DNA of 64,000 bases from a bacterium (GCA_024276125.1 JAJRXT010000096.1:1-64000); one strand, 5' to 3'; positions 9,018 to 18,527 are shown, numbered from the stretch's first letter. Numbers and translations: made by a program. The notes: generated from the letters alone by a model not told the origin.

Positions 9018-9743
9018 ATGTTCTCTTTGGGTTTAAATATACTCTTACCGGCCTCATGTATAGTATGTAGCTGCGTGTTGCCGTATAATCATTCATATCA
9101 AGTCTGCCCTTCATGCTGGAGCGGATTGATACCGATAAAAAAATCTTGTGCAACCTGCGGCAGACCGTATGCCGGTAATACGGATTCTTTAGAATATCAA
9201 TGCGGCTCTTGTAAAAAAGGCAGTAAGACATATTATGCTAAGGCGAGGTCTATCGGTTTATACTACGGGACGCTAAAAAAAATCATTCAGCATTTAAAAT
9301 ACCGCAAGATAAAAGGGATAGCTCCCAAGCTAGCCGATTGGATGATTGAGCATATGCCTGAGGATATGTATATCCAAAAATATGATTTTATCCTGCCGGC
9401 GCCTATTCACATCAGGCGCTTACGACAAAGAGAATTCAACCAATCATTGATATTGGCCAAACCCATTGCTAAATACTATAGCCGGCCTTTAATGCTGTAT
9501 AATCTTTACCGAAAAAAGATGGATCAGGCTCAGGCGGGATTAAACCGCAATTTGAGAATAACAAATGTTAAAGGCGATTTTGGTATAAAATATCCTGAGA
9601 GAATCAAGGATAAAAAATTATTGCTGATTGACGACGTCTACACCACCGGAGCTACAGTAAGAGAATGCGCTAAAGTATTGCTTAAATCAGGCGCGCAACA
9701 GGTAGATGTGCTGACGCTTGCGCGTACTGAAGATAGAAGATAG
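9018..9743 (+). CDS. ComF family phosphoribosyltransferase-like protein
   Basis: A 241-residue ComF/GntX-type protein. Three Cys pairs form zinc-ribbon-like knuckles in the first 80 residues (CIVCSC, CPSC, CATCG, CGSC). A PRTase domain follows, with the PRPP-binding motif LLIDDVYTTGAT near residue 206. ComF proteins act in DNA uptake, but no other competence gene is seen here, so a role in transformation is inference. It is followed by a 42-nt perfect hairpin that probably separates it from the next gene. Confidence 0.88.
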   Translation: MFSLGLNILLPASCIVCSCVLPYNHSYQVCPSCWSGLIPIKKSCATCGRPYAGNTDSLEYQCGSCKKGSKTYYAKARSIGLYYGTLKKIIQHLKYRKIKGIAPKLADWMIEHMPEDMYIQKYDFILPAPIHIRRLRQREFNQSLILAKPIAKYYSRPLMLYNLYRKKMDQAQAGLNRNLRITNVKGDFGIKYPERIKDKKLLLIDDVYTTGATVRECAKVLLKSGAQQVDVLTLARTEDRR

Positions 9744-9751
9744 ACATCTTT

Positions 9752-9793
9752 TAGGCCGTAGCAGCCGACCTTAAGGTCGGCTGCTACGGCCTA
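9752..9793. repeat. 42-nt perfect hairpin (family C), possible terminator of comF
   Basis: Two perfect 21-nt arms centred on CCTTAAGG, containing GCCGACC/GGTCGGC. It starts 9 bases after the comF stop and ends 19 bases before the dehydratase ATG. It lacks a T run, so factor-independent termination is uncertain. GCCGACC/GGTCGGC hairpins recur at 16656, 24281, 30069 and 47861. Confidence 0.7.
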
Positions 9794-9812
9794 CGAAGGG
9801 CAAGCAAAAATA

Positions 9813-11543
9813 ATGCCAAACTACAAAACTCAGGCTATAAGAAAATTGAGCGCTCAGGTGGATTCCCTGCGTCTTGGCATGGGTTGGTCTTGCGATGATT
9901 TATCCAAACCGCATATTTTGATAAATTCCACCAGCGGACAGACTCATCCGGGCAGTATTCATCTTGACGGCTTAGTTGAACAGGCATATATCGGCATATT
10001 TGAAGCCGGTGCAAGAGCAATAAAGACCTGCATCAGCGATGTATGCGACGGTATTGCCCAAGGACACTGGGGTATGCGCTACAGTCTGGCGTTCCGTGAA
10101 GTAATGGCGCAATTAGTGGAAATACAGGCGCAAAGCCAGCAAGCAGACGGGCTGATTCTCATTTCGTCCTGCGATAAATCTATACCGGCGCATTTAATCT
10201 CAGCGGCAAGACTAGATATTCCGGCAATTTTAATACCGGGCGGCTCCATGGATACTGGAGCCGCAGGGCTTTATCAAGGAGATATACCGGCTAAGTTTTT
10301 TCAACTTAAAAAAGGGGAAATCTCGGCTTCAGAATTCCAGCGTTTATCAGAGGATGCAGCTCCCACTTGCTGAGCCTGTCAATTTATGGGTACGGCTTCC
10401 ACCATGCAGGTATTGGCTGAAGCTTTGGGTATGGCGCTGCCCGGCAGCGCTCTTATACCGGCTAAATCTCCACATATATTAAGGCAGTCCAGACAAGCTG
10501 CTGGAGCGCTTATAAAAAATTTTATTCCTCCGCACAAAATTCTTACCCAAAAAGCTTTGGAAAATGCTATTATAGTGCATGCGGCAATTGGCGGATCATC
10601 TAATGCCGCATTGCATTTATCTGCCCTAGCTTATGAATTAGACCTGTTGATAGACACCCATACATTTGAGGCTATACACCGGAGGATTCCTTATTTAGCT
10701 AATATCCTGCCTTCCGGGGTTTATCCCGCTCAATATTTATGGTATGCCGGCGGCGTACCGAGGATTATGTGGAAATTAAGGGAATTTCTACATCTGGATG
10801 TTTTGACTGTTACCGGAAAAACATTGAGAGAAAACCTTGAAGAATGTGAAAAAAGAGGGTATTTTAATAGATATAAGGGGTATCTTAAAAATTTTAATCT
10901 AAAAAGTAAGCAAATTATTTATTCAGTAGAAAATCCTATCTGTACTCAGGGTTCGCTTACTGTACTTAAAGGGAATCTGGCGCCGGAAGGGGCGATAATA
11001 AAGCATATCGCTTTAAGTAAGAATATGTATACTTTTTGCGGTTCCGCCGTGGTATTTGACAGTGAAAATCGGGCTCAAGAAGCGCTTTTCCATGGACACA
11101 TAATTGCGGGTTCTGTGATAATAGTACGGTATGCAGGTCCCAAAGCCTGTGGTATGCCGGAATTATACTTGTTATCGCAAGCCATTTGTCATTATCCTGC
11201 TCTTAAAGGCAAGGTAGCTTTAATTACGGACGGGCGTTTTTCAGGGGGTACGGCGGGACCGTCAGTAGGACATGTAAGTCCTGAAGCCCAAGCGGGCGGG
11301 ATTATTGCATTAGTTGAAAACGGTGATATAATTAAATTAAATATAATAAAAAAATGTTTAGACATTATAGGTATAAACGGCAAAATAATGAATGAGCAAG
11401 AAATAAATAAGGTTTTAATTCAGCGAAAGACCCGTTGGAAACCGCCAAAACCTAAATATAATAAAGGCGTACTCGCTCTCTATACCAAACTTGCCGCCTC
11501 AGCCATAAAAGGAGCTTATATGGAGGTATCAAATGCTGATTAG
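9813..11543 (+). pseudogene. IlvD/Edd family dehydratase (sugar-acid type), one in-frame TGA
   Basis: An Fe-S dehydratase, 577 codons, full family length. The likely cluster cysteines are present: SDVCDG (Cys78), SSCDKS (Cys120) and APTC (Cys186). Codon 187 is TGA (10371-10373) inside the motif TC-stop-AC, which in relatives reads T-C-G-x-C, so GGA to TGA is the likely origin. After the stop the frame runs on through GTASTM, LPGSAL, CTQGSLTVLKGNLAPEG and DGRFSGG to the end. Codon 187 lies in the cofactor site, so a truncated product is dead. The neighbouring KdaD-like gene suggests an aldonate (sugar acid) substrate rather than dihydroxy-isovalerate. It overlaps the next gene by 11 bases. Confidence 0.85.
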
Positions 11544-12219
11544 ATACAATAAAATCGTTGATCTATCTCTTAAATTAAGAAAAAATATGGCCATATATCC
11601 TGGTGATCCGCAAATTGACATACAACCGATAAAAACTATTGCTAAAGACAACGTCAATATGTTGAGCGTGAAATTAGGCACACATAATGGCACACATATG
11701 GACGCCCCCAGACATCATATACAGACCGGCTACTCACTGGATAGATTCCCTCCCAGCTATTTTGTAAACAAAGCCATGAAGATTGATTTGGTTCCCGATA
11801 TTGAAGGACCCTATACGGCTTGTAAATAGGGAATACTATATCGCAAAGTAATTACTGAGCAGGATTTAGAACCATTTTTAGCTAGAATGTCATGGGTTGA
11901 AGCTGTTGTTTTTCATACCGGTTATGGAAAATTATTATCCAAAGGTATTGTGGATAAAGACTTTCCCTATCTTGACGTATCCGCCGCCGTATTATTGGTA
12001 CGCCATAAAACCTTACGCGTGGTGGGGCTTGATTCATTAAGCGTGGATATGCCCGGAGACAGTAAAATTCACCAAATCCTATTTAGCAATGGCCGGGTTT
12101 TACTACTTGAGAGCCTAACCAATTTAGAAAAACTGCCTTTGAGTTTCACTCTGTGCTGTATGCCTTTATTGCTTGATAATTCAGACGGCGCTCCGTGCCG
12201 CACTATCGCTTTATGCTGA
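11533..12219 (+). pseudogene. Cyclase/kynurenine-formamidase family hydrolase, one in-frame TAG
   Basis: A metal-dependent hydrolase of the 'putative cyclase' fold, 229 codons. It has IVDLSLKLRKNMAIYPGDP at the N-terminus and the metal-binding HNGTHMDAPRHH at residues 54-65. Codon 99 is TAG (11827-11829) between PYTACK and GILYRKV; the frame continues with no shift through HTGYGK and VVGLDSLSVD. GAG (Glu) or CAG (Gln) are plausible ancestors. It sits between the dehydratase and the FAH-family gene in a tight operon. In that context a sugar lactonase-like or acyl-hydrolase role is possible, but this is inference. Confidence 0.8.
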
Positions 12220-12235
12220 TCCTAAGGAATTATAT

Positions 12236-13141
12236 ATGAAATTGCTGCAATTTTATCTCCCCGAATCCGGCTTGCGGGTGGGGTTGTTAGAAGATAAGAC
12301 CGTCTTTGATCTAAGCTCATTGGATATGCTGATTGATTCGGCGCTTAATTTATTTAAACTGGCGAACAAAGCAGACTGTACGGCGAGTCAACTTATTGCT
12401 AATTTACTTAAAAATAAACATACGCCAGAATATAATTTTAAGGCGCTGAATCTTTTTCCTGATAAAAATACTCCGCATCTGCTAATCCCAATTTATCCGC
12501 CGGAGGTTTGGGCATTTGGGGTTACATATATGCGTAGCGCCAGCGCGCGTGATGAGGATGCCGGCGGACAGCAGGGTATATATGAGCGGGTTTATAATGC
12601 CGCCAGACCGGAATGTTTTTTTAAGGCTACGGCTTCGCGTTGCGTGGGATCAAATGATTATATCTGCATACGCAGCGACTCATCGCTTACGGCGCCAGAG
12701 CCGGAATTAGCCTATGTTTTGGGGGATAATCAGGAAATATTGGGCTTTACCATATGCAACGATGTATCCGCCTGGGATATAGAACGCGATAATCCGCTGT
12801 ACCTGCCGCAGTCAAAAATTTATAGCGGCTGCTGCGCTATAGGGCCGGTTATCGTAACGGCGGATGAGCTGACCGATCCGATGAACTTAAAGATAAGCTG
12901 TAATATTATAAGAGACAATAAATCTGTTTATAGCGACAGTACACACTCATCACGCATAGGACGTTCTTTTAACGAATTAAATAAATACCTGTATCTGCAC
13001 AATCCAATTCCCTTTGGTACGTTAGTATCTACCGGCACCGGTATTATGCTTCCCAATGAATATCATCTAAGAGCCGGCGATATAGTGGAGATAGAAATTG
13101 AGGATATCGGTAAACTGATTAATCCCGTAAAACAACTGTAA
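12236..13141 (+). CDS. Fumarylacetoacetate hydrolase family protein, KdaD-like 2-keto-3-deoxy-aldonate dehydratase
   Basis: A 301-residue FAH-fold protein. The landmarks GVTYMRS, YERVYNAARPECFFK, TAPEPELAYVL, CNDVSAWDIER, NPLYLPQSKIY and STGTGI match the bacterial/archaeal 2-keto-3-deoxy-D-arabinonate dehydratase group. These enzymes make alpha-ketoglutarate semialdehyde in oxidative pentose pathways. The ATG at 12236 has AAGGA 8 bases upstream; the longer TTG-started frame overlaps the previous gene and is not preferred. It is the only intact gene of a three-gene sugar-acid module, and the substrate is not determined. Confidence 0.82.
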   Translation: MKLLQFYLPESGLRVGLLEDKTVFDLSSLDMLIDSALNLFKLANKADCTASQLIANLLKNKHTPEYNFKALNLFPDKNTPHLLIPIYPPEVWAFGVTYMRSASARDEDAGGQQGIYERVYNAARPECFFKATASRCVGSNDYICIRSDSSLTAPEPELAYVLGDNQEILGFTICNDVSAWDIERDNPLYLPQSKIYSGCCAIGPVIVTADELTDPMNLKISCNIIRDNKSVYSDSTHSSRIGRSFNELNKYLYLHNPIPFGTLVSTGTGIMLPNEYHLRAGDIVEIEIEDIGKLINPVKQL

Positions 13142-13455
13142 GCGAGCGAGCCCGAATAATTCGGGAGTTAATCTGCGGAAAAACTTATCTATCTAAAATT
13201 ACAGGCTTTTTACGCTTCCAATTAAAAACTTAATAATACAAATTGTATTTTCAGGACGTTGGGTTATTGTCTTGTGTTATAAGCCATTTCCGCAAAGATT
13301 TGCCAAACCCCATGAAATATGCGAGCTAGTGCAAGGTTTCAATAAAATGTGTACATTTTTTATTGTCATTCTGAACAAAGCGTAAGCGCAGTGAAGAATC
13401 TGCTCGCATACGTGTACAGATTCTTCGCCTACGGCTTCAGAATGACAGCATTTGT
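13142..13455. other. Intergenic gap with short hairpins and a family-A repeat
   Basis: It holds a CCCGAATAATTCGGG hairpin just after the FAH-family gene, an unremarkable AT-rich stretch, and the family-A copy at 13364-13447. No coding sequence is supported. Confidence 0.6.
13364..13447. repeat. Family-A palindromic repeat
   Basis: Core TGTCATTCTG..CAGAATGACA ending 9 bases from the end of the endonuclease III-like gene. Confidence 0.85.
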
Positions 13456-14115
13456 CTAAGCACAATCAAATCCCTCCAGCGGACAGCCGGTACAACGCGG
13501 TTTTCTACTGCGGCAGTATTGTTTGCCTGTATATACAATCTGAGCGTGAAATTCATTATACAACCTGACATCTACCGGCAGACGCCTTTCAAAAAAATCC
13601 TGTATATCATAATAGGTATAAGTCTCCGGGAAAAATCCGTGTCTGCAAAATATACGTTTGGTATAAGCGTCAATTACAAAGACCGGTTTGCCAAGAGCAT
13701 ACAATAAGATACTATCCGCCGTCTCAGGCCCTATACCATAGACCCCGAGCAATTTATCCCTTAATACGGGCAATTCCTCAGCGCACATATTTTCAATAGA
13801 AGAATCATATTCCTGCTGAAAAAAGGCGGTAAGCGCTTTTAGCTTTTTGGTTTTCTGTCGGTAATAACCGGACGGTCTAATCAATTCGGCTAACTGCTCA
13901 TCCGGCGCAGCGGACATAGCGGATGCAGCCAGCATATTATACGCTTTAAGATTGGCAATTGCCAACTGCACATTACTCCATGCGGTATTCTGAGTAAGTA
14001 CGGCGCCAACCATTATCTCCCAAGGGCTGTCCCCCGGCCACCAGTCAAGCTCCCCGAAAACAGCTAACATCCGCCGATAAGCCTGCATTAATAAAAAAGC
14101 ATAATCTAATGTCAT
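13456..14115 (-). CDS. Endonuclease III-like HhH-GPD DNA glycosylase
   Basis: A base-excision-repair glycosylase, 219 residues. It has LTQNTAWSNV near residue 40, a helix-hairpin-helix LLGVYGIGPETADSILLYA, the catalytic Asp in VFVIDAYTKR, and a C-terminal 4Fe-4S loop with Cys spacing C-x6-C-x2-C-x5-C. The hairpin has Glu where Nth has the lyase Lys, which suggests a monofunctional glycosylase of the endonuclease III-domain/MagIII type. It is in line with the trp-cluster genes but separated by 250 bp of hairpins. Confidence 0.87.
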   Translation of the reverse strand: MTLDYAFLLMQAYRRMLAVFGELDWWPGDSPWEIMVGAVLTQNTAWSNVQLAIANLKAYNMLAASAMSAAPDEQLAELIRPSGYYRQKTKKLKALTAFFQQEYDSSIENMCAEELPVLRDKLLGVYGIGPETADSILLYALGKPVFVIDAYTKRIFCRHGFFPETYTYYDIQDFFERRLPVDVRLYNEFHAQIVYTGKQYCRSRKPRCTGCPLEGFDCA

Positions 14116-14150
14116 ATTATAACCTAAGCCTCAATTTATCTATAAAGGAT

Positions 14151-14298
14151 AAAACCTTGGGGGAAACCCTTCTTAAAAGAAGGGTTATCCCCCAAACCCC
14201 CTTCCTAAGAACTTTATTCAAGGCATTTGGCTGGCGGCACAATGATACCTGCTATAAATATTGCAGATAGATAATATGTGCCGCCAACCAAATGCCTT
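14151..14298. repeat. Two adjacent hairpin elements
   Basis: 14151-14197 is a nested hairpin (AAACCTTGGGGG.. with AACCCTTCTT/AAGAAGGGTT inside) that recurs at 54635-54681. 14220-14241 and 14277-14298 form a 22-bp inverted repeat, AAGGCATTTGG..CCAAATGCCTT, with one G:U-type mismatch around a 35-nt loop. Both lie between the SAM hydroxide adenosyltransferase and the glycosylase. Confidence 0.65.
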
Positions 14299-14367
14299 AA
14301 GATTGAAAGTTTTTGGGAGGAGTTTGAGGAACACTTTTTTCAAAAAGGGTTCCTCATGGTTTATTCT

Positions 14368-15183
14368 TTATAAGTAAATCAACCTTATGTGTTGGCCTAC
14401 GCTTATTCCCAATATATCGCATGCCCGTTGTTGTTTTATCACTATTTCAAGATAACCCGAGCTGCCAAATAAGGCACACGGCTGCTTATCTTTGGCTTGG
14501 GCGTAATATTGTATTAAATTCGTTATTTTAGCCTCGCCCAATTCTATAATAAATTTTTGCTTTCCCCATTTTTTTTTAGCCGATTCAATATCTTGATAAG
14601 TAATATTAGAAATCATATTACCGAATTTATCCACTTTAATTATCTGCCCGCTTATAATATCCGGCTCTTTTAATTGCGCTTGGGGCAAGTCTATTAGCTT
14701 ATAATCGGTAATTTGCTTGCCGAATGAGGCAGGCTCTATCCCTGTTGAAAGCCAGGCGGCAGCCGGCGCAAATATATCGCGGCCATGAAAAGTGGCGCTT
14801 ACCTGCTGTAGGAAATATTTTGTTTCGCTAATCTCAAAAACGCTTACATCTTCTTCCTGCATAAATACCGCCGATAATACCCCATTATCAGGAGCTATAA
14901 AATAGTAATTACCGCAGCAGGCTAAAATTGCACGACGCCCGCTGCCCACCCCCGGGTCAACTACGATCAAATGAATAGTACCTGCGGGAAAGTATCTGTA
15001 AGCAGCGTCTGTTGTATATGCGGCATCTGTAAGGTCGTATGAGTTAATCTGATGAGTAATATCCACAAACCTAAGCTGCGGATTTATACTAAGCATCACA
15101 CCGCACATGGCGCCTGCATAATGATCGGAGGCGCCAAAATCTGTAGTAAGGGTAATTATGGATGCGGGAGGAATTAGCGACAT
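14368..15183 (-). CDS. SAM hydroxide adenosyltransferase (DUF62 family)
   Basis: Members hydrolyse S-adenosylmethionine to adenosine and methionine; relatives are the fluorinase and chlorinase. The 271-residue protein shows the N-terminal ITLTTDFGASDHY, VVDPGVGSGRR with the metal/substrate region, FIAPDNGVLS, and the C-terminal VDKFGNMISNI. AGGAT precedes the ATG. It is downstream of trpG and the regulator on the same strand, separated by a family-A repeat. A role in controlling SAM is inference. Confidence 0.9.
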   Translation of the reverse strand: MSLIPPASIITLTTDFGASDHYAGAMCGVMLSINPQLRFVDITHQINSYDLTDAAYTTDAAYRYFPAGTIHLIVVDPGVGSGRRAILACCGNYYFIAPDNGVLSAVFMQEEDVSVFEISETKYFLQQVSATFHGRDIFAPAAAWLSTGIEPASFGKQITDYKLIDLPQAQLKEPDIISGQIIKVDKFGNMISNITYQDIESAKKKWGKQKFIIELGEAKITNLIQYYAQAKDKQPCALFGSSGYLEIVIKQQRACDILGISVGQHIRLIYL

Positions 15184-15234
15184 GTTTATATCCTGATTGA
15201 CCGGTTTTTTTAAAGAAGGGTATAACGACCGACT

Positions 15235-15376
15235 AATGCTGTTAATTTAAGGTGAACAGCTCTTATTAGCCTGTCATTCTGAGGCCGAAGGCCGAAGAAT
15301 CTCTCCCCGCTACAGCGAGAAGATTCTTCATTCCGCTTCGCTTCATTCAGAATGACAGTTCCTTAGTCAACAACAT
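15235..15376. repeat. Family-A palindromic repeat with outer arms
   Basis: Core at 15272-15357, with outer arms AATGCTGTTAATTTAAG and GTCAACAACAT. It separates the regulator from the SAM adenosyltransferase gene. Confidence 0.85.
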
Positions 15377-15393
15377 CGGGGCGGACTCGCCCG

Positions 15394-16062
15394 TTACCCC
15401 TTAAACATATAGCCTACGCCTCGTACGGTTTTTATATATTCATCGCCGACTTTGGCGCGTATACGCCGGATATGTACATCCACAGTACGGGTGCCGCCGT
15501 AATAATCATATCCCCAGATAGTATTTAGCAGGCTTTCGCGGCTGAAGGCTCTGCCGCGGCGGGTCGCTAAATATTTCAACAGCTCGTATTCCTTGTAAGT
15601 AAGCTCTATTGGTAAGCCGCTTACGCAAACTTCATAACGCGAGGGATATATTGCCAAATTACCGATAATTATAGCCTGCTGACCGGCAATTTTATCCTTT
15701 TGCTTAAGCAGGCGGCCTATCCTTGTCTTTAATTCCGCCCTGCGATATGGAATAATTATAAAATCATCGTATTTTTTATAATTCAATAATGAGGCGCAAT
15801 TTTCTTCATTAATCATTAGAATTAAGCTCAATTCAAGCCGCTGTAATTTCTTATCGGTTTTTATCTCCTGACATATTTCTATATTATTTTCTTTATTCTC
15901 AGTTATATCAAATAAGATTAAATCAGGCCGCTCTTCCGATATACTCTTAGGCTCCCACTTCTTCCGTTCCAGTGAGAAAAGATTATATCCCCATTCACGA
16001 ATATCAGCGCTTATACCGGCTGTCAGCTTATCATTATTACTTAAAATTAATATACGGTTCAT
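15394..16062 (-). CDS. OmpR-type response regulator with a degenerate receiver
   Basis: A 222-residue protein: receiver-like domain (residues 1-115) and winged-helix DNA-binding domain (about 125-222; LTYKEYELLKYLA, RTVDVHIRRIRAKVG, VRGVGYMF). The phospho-acceptor-like Asp in LILFDITE is kept. The conserved Lys-Pro that closes the active site is Ile-Pro (IIIPYRRAEL), and the acidic pair at the N-terminus is absent (ILSNNDK). It may therefore act without phosphorylation. No kinase gene is adjacent. It starts 9 bases after the trpG stop, so it is probably co-expressed with trpG, and a link to trp regulation is possible. Confidence 0.85.
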   Translation of the reverse strand: MNRILILSNNDKLTAGISADIREWGYNLFSLERKKWEPKSISEERPDLILFDITENKENNIEICQEIKTDKKLQRLELSLILMINEENCASLLNYKKYDDFIIIPYRRAELKTRIGRLLKQKDKIAGQQAIIIGNLAIYPSRYEVCVSGLPIELTYKEYELLKYLATRRGRAFSRESLLNTIWGYDYYGGTRTVDVHIRRIRAKVGDEYIKTVRGVGYMFKG

Positions 16063-16071
16063 TTTATTTAT

Positions 16072-16635
16072 CTACAACTTAAGAAAATTACCCAAAAGCT
16101 TTTTGCCATATTGGGTAATAATGGATTCGGGATGAAACTGCACGCCGTAGACTGCAAGCTCTTTATGCCGAACGCCCATAATCTCATTTTCTTTAGTCCA
16201 AGCGGAAATTTGAAGGCAATCCGGTATACTGTTGCGTTCTATAATAAGCGAGTGATAGCGCGTGGCGGTAAATGGATTGGGTAGACCGGTAAAAACGCTG
16301 CGCCCGTCGTGATATACTTCCGATGTTTTACCGTGCATGAGCCTTGCCGCACGTATTATATTGCCGCCGAAAGCCTCGCCTATACACTGATGCCCTAAGC
16401 ATACGCCCAATATAGGCAGCCTACCGGCAAAGCGCTTAATAGCCGCAACAGAAATACCCGCTTCTTTAGGCGTACAAGGCCCGGGTGATATAACCAGCTT
16501 ATCCGGCGCTAGCGCCTCAATTTGGGATAAGGTGATTTTATTATTGCGGTATACGCGTATATCTTCTCCCAGCTCGCCTATATACTGCACCAGATTATAG
16601 GTAAATGAATCGTAATTATCAATCATTAATAGCAT
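16072..16635 (-). CDS. trpG: Anthranilate synthase component II (glutamine amidotransferase)
   Basis: Supplies ammonia from glutamine to TrpE. The 187-residue class I amidotransferase has [28 protein letters not shown], the nucleophile Cys in LGVCLGHQ, and the catalytic His-x-Pro-Glu in VQFHPESI. It may also serve as PabA, as in many bacteria; no pabB is seen here. It lies 143 bp after trpE across a family-C hairpin region, and the regulator gene follows immediately. Confidence 0.95.
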   Translation of the reverse strand: MLLMIDNYDSFTYNLVQYIGELGEDIRVYRNNKITLSQIEALAPDKLVISPGPCTPKEAGISVAAIKRFAGRLPILGVCLGHQCIGEAFGGNIIRAARLMHGKTSEVYHDGRSVFTGLPNPFTATRYHSLIIERNSIPDCLQISAWTKENEIMGVRHKELAVYGVQFHPESIITQYGKKLLGNFLKL

Positions 16636-16655
16636 AGTTTGCCTTAATGTGTTGC

Positions 16656-16747
16656 GTAGAAGCCGACCTTTAGGCCGGCTATTGTTTACGCCAGTTTTAA
16701 GGTTTGTTTTGTACGTCTGGCAGGCCGACCTAAAGGTCGGCTTCTAC
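16656..16747. repeat. Family-C inverted repeat (GTAGAAGCCGACC)
   Basis: GTAGAAGCCGACCTTTAGG and CCTAAAGGTCGGCTTCTAC bracket a 50-nt spacer between trpE and trpG. It could form a large hairpin in the trpEG transcript. I see no Trp-rich leader peptide. Confidence 0.7.
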
Positions 16748-16778
16748 AATAGTCAGCTACCTGCTATGCGATAAGTTT

Positions 16779-18266
16779 CTATTTTATACCGGCTAGTTTG
16801 ATAGCCTTAATAAGCGCCTTAGCCTTATTCAAGGTCTCCTCATACTCGCACTCCGGCACGGAATCAGCCACTATACCGGCGCCTGCCTGAACATAAGCGC
16901 ATCCGTCTTTAACCAATATAGTACGTATGGTAATACAGGTGTCCATATTACCCGAAAAGCTGAAATACCCCACAGCGCCGGCATACGGGCCGCGTCTAGT
17001 CGGCTCTAACTCATCTATTATCTGCATAGCCCTGATCTTCGGGGCGCCGGATACCGTACCTGCCGGAAAGCAGGCCGCAAGCGCTTCAAAGACGTCTTTA
17101 CCGTCCTTTAGGATACCCCGCACATTAGATACAATGTGCATAACATGAGAATAATGCTCTACGCTCATATATTCGGTTACTTCTACCATACCGGTTTTTG
17201 CAATACGGCCTACGTCGTTTCGCCCCAAATCAACCAGCATAAGATGCTCGGCACATTCTTTTTCATCGGCTAAAAGCTCTTTTTCCAAGCGCATATCTTC
17301 AACCTCAGTATCTCCGCGGGGACGCGTACCGGCAATGGGCCGCACCTCCACCTTATCATCTTCAACCCTAACCAGCACTTCAGGCGAAGAGCCGATTATC
17401 TGTAAATCATCAAATTTAAGATAATACATATAAGGCGAGGGATTTATACTACGCAAGATACGGTAAATATCAAAGCCTGAAGCCTCAATTTGAGCGCTCA
17501 GCCGTTGAGATAAGACCACTTGCAATATATCGCCGGCTAAGATATATTCCTTGGCTTTTTTCACCGCATCCACAAATTCTTCACGGCTCATATTGGATTC
17601 TATACCGCCATTTGAATCCGAGCCTGCGGATGCCCTGTTTATTAAGGAATAATCCGGCAGCGACTGTTTAAGTTTGCCGATAATATCGTTTATCTGATTT
17701 TGAGCGTTTCGGTAGGCGTGTATAATATCCGTATCAGCATGCAGGTGAACATTACAGACCACCTTTATGGTAAGGTTTAGATTATCGAAGATTAAAATAC
17801 TGTCGGTAAAGATAAACAGCATATCGGATAAGGACAAATCATCAGTCGTATTATCGGGTAATTCCTCAAAAAAATGTATCATATCATAACCGATATAACC
17901 TACAGCGCCGCCGAAAAAACGCGGTAAGCCCTCTACGTGTACCGGTTGATATTTGCCCATTAATTCTTTTAATTTATCCAGTGGATTATCTGCCCAAAAT
18001 GCTTCAGTCTGACCGTCTTTTATAATCTCTACCCTGTTTTTTTTACTTTTAAATACAAGGCTTGGATTAGCGCCCAAAAAGCAGTAACGCGCCCATTTAT
18101 CGCCCCCTGCTACGCTTTCTAACAGATATGAATACTTACCCCCGTCAATTTTTTTGAATGCGGAAACAGGGGTTTCCATATCGGCCAGTATCTCGCCGTA
18201 TACGGGAATTAGATTGCCTTGTTTGCTTTTGGCTATAAATTCTTCTAACGATGGTTTATATGTCAA
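16779..18266 (-). CDS. trpE: Anthranilate synthase component I
   Basis: Converts chorismate to anthranilate, the first step of tryptophan synthesis. The 495-residue protein carries the Trp-binding LLES motif followed by RYCFLG near residue 50-65, which implies feedback inhibition by tryptophan. The C-terminal chorismate-binding domain has VLSQRL, RPIAGTRPRG, ADEKECAEHLMLVDLGRNDVGR and FPAGTVSGAPKIRAM. The start is TTG at 18266, supported by GAAAGG about 8 bases upstream. trpB and trpA are 44 kb away, so the pathway is split. Confidence 0.95.
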   Translation of the reverse strand: MTYKPSLEEFIAKSKQGNLIPVYGEILADMETPVSAFKKIDGGKYSYLLESVAGGDKWARYCFLGANPSLVFKSKKNRVEIIKDGQTEAFWADNPLDKLKELMGKYQPVHVEGLPRFFGGAVGYIGYDMIHFFEELPDNTTDDLSLSDMLFIFTDSILIFDNLNLTIKVVCNVHLHADTDIIHAYRNAQNQINDIIGKLKQSLPDYSLINRASAGSDSNGGIESNMSREEFVDAVKKAKEYILAGDILQVVLSQRLSAQIEASGFDIYRILRSINPSPYMYYLKFDDLQIIGSSPEVLVRVEDDKVEVRPIAGTRPRGDTEVEDMRLEKELLADEKECAEHLMLVDLGRNDVGRIAKTGMVEVTEYMSVEHYSHVMHIVSNVRGILKDGKDVFEALAACFPAGTVSGAPKIRAMQIIDELEPTRRGPYAGAVGYFSFSGNMDTCITIRTILVKDGCAYVQAGAGIVADSVPECEYEETLNKAKALIKAIKLAGIK

Positions 18267-18321
18267 AATGCTGCCTTTCGTATATACATGTCAAACTTTC
18301 GGGGTGAGTCCCCCCGAAATA

Positions 18322-18477
18322 CAATGCTGTTGACTTAAGAATACCCTGTACTAAAAGGACTTTTCTTCGCCTGTCATTCTGAGGCCGAAGGCCGAAGAAT
18401 CTACTCGCATACGCGGGCAGATTCTTCATTCCGCTTCGCTTCATTCAGAATGACAGCTACTTTTGTCAACAACATTA
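18322..18477. repeat. Family-A palindromic repeat with outer arms
   Basis: Core at 18372-18455 and outer arms AATGCTGTTGACTTAAG / GTCAACAACATT. It lies upstream of trpE, inside a 480-bp gap (18267-18750) made almost wholly of repeats. Confidence 0.85.
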
Positions 18478-18527
18478 CCCCCGAAATACCTGCGGTAAGC
18501 AATTTGATGTTTCTATAATAGGTTTTA

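Noticed and set aside
10371-10373. Selenocysteine at the TGA of the IlvD/Edd gene
   Set aside because: Relatives have Gly at this position, between two Cys. I saw no convincing SECIS-like hairpin, and other genes show TAA and TAG interruptions of the same kind.
11827-11829. Pyrrolysine at the internal TAG codons
   Set aside because: TAG is only 3 of 15 internal stops, the genes are not methylamine methyltransferases, and no pyl genes are present.
13277-13465. 62-residue minus-strand open frame
   Set aside because: It overlaps a family-A repeat and the 3' end of the glycosylase gene; low-quality sequence with no signals.
18256-18444. Small open frame encoding ..YASRFFGLRPQNDR..
   Set aside because: It is translated family-A repeat. 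The same peptide-like string appears wherever this repeat is read in that frame.
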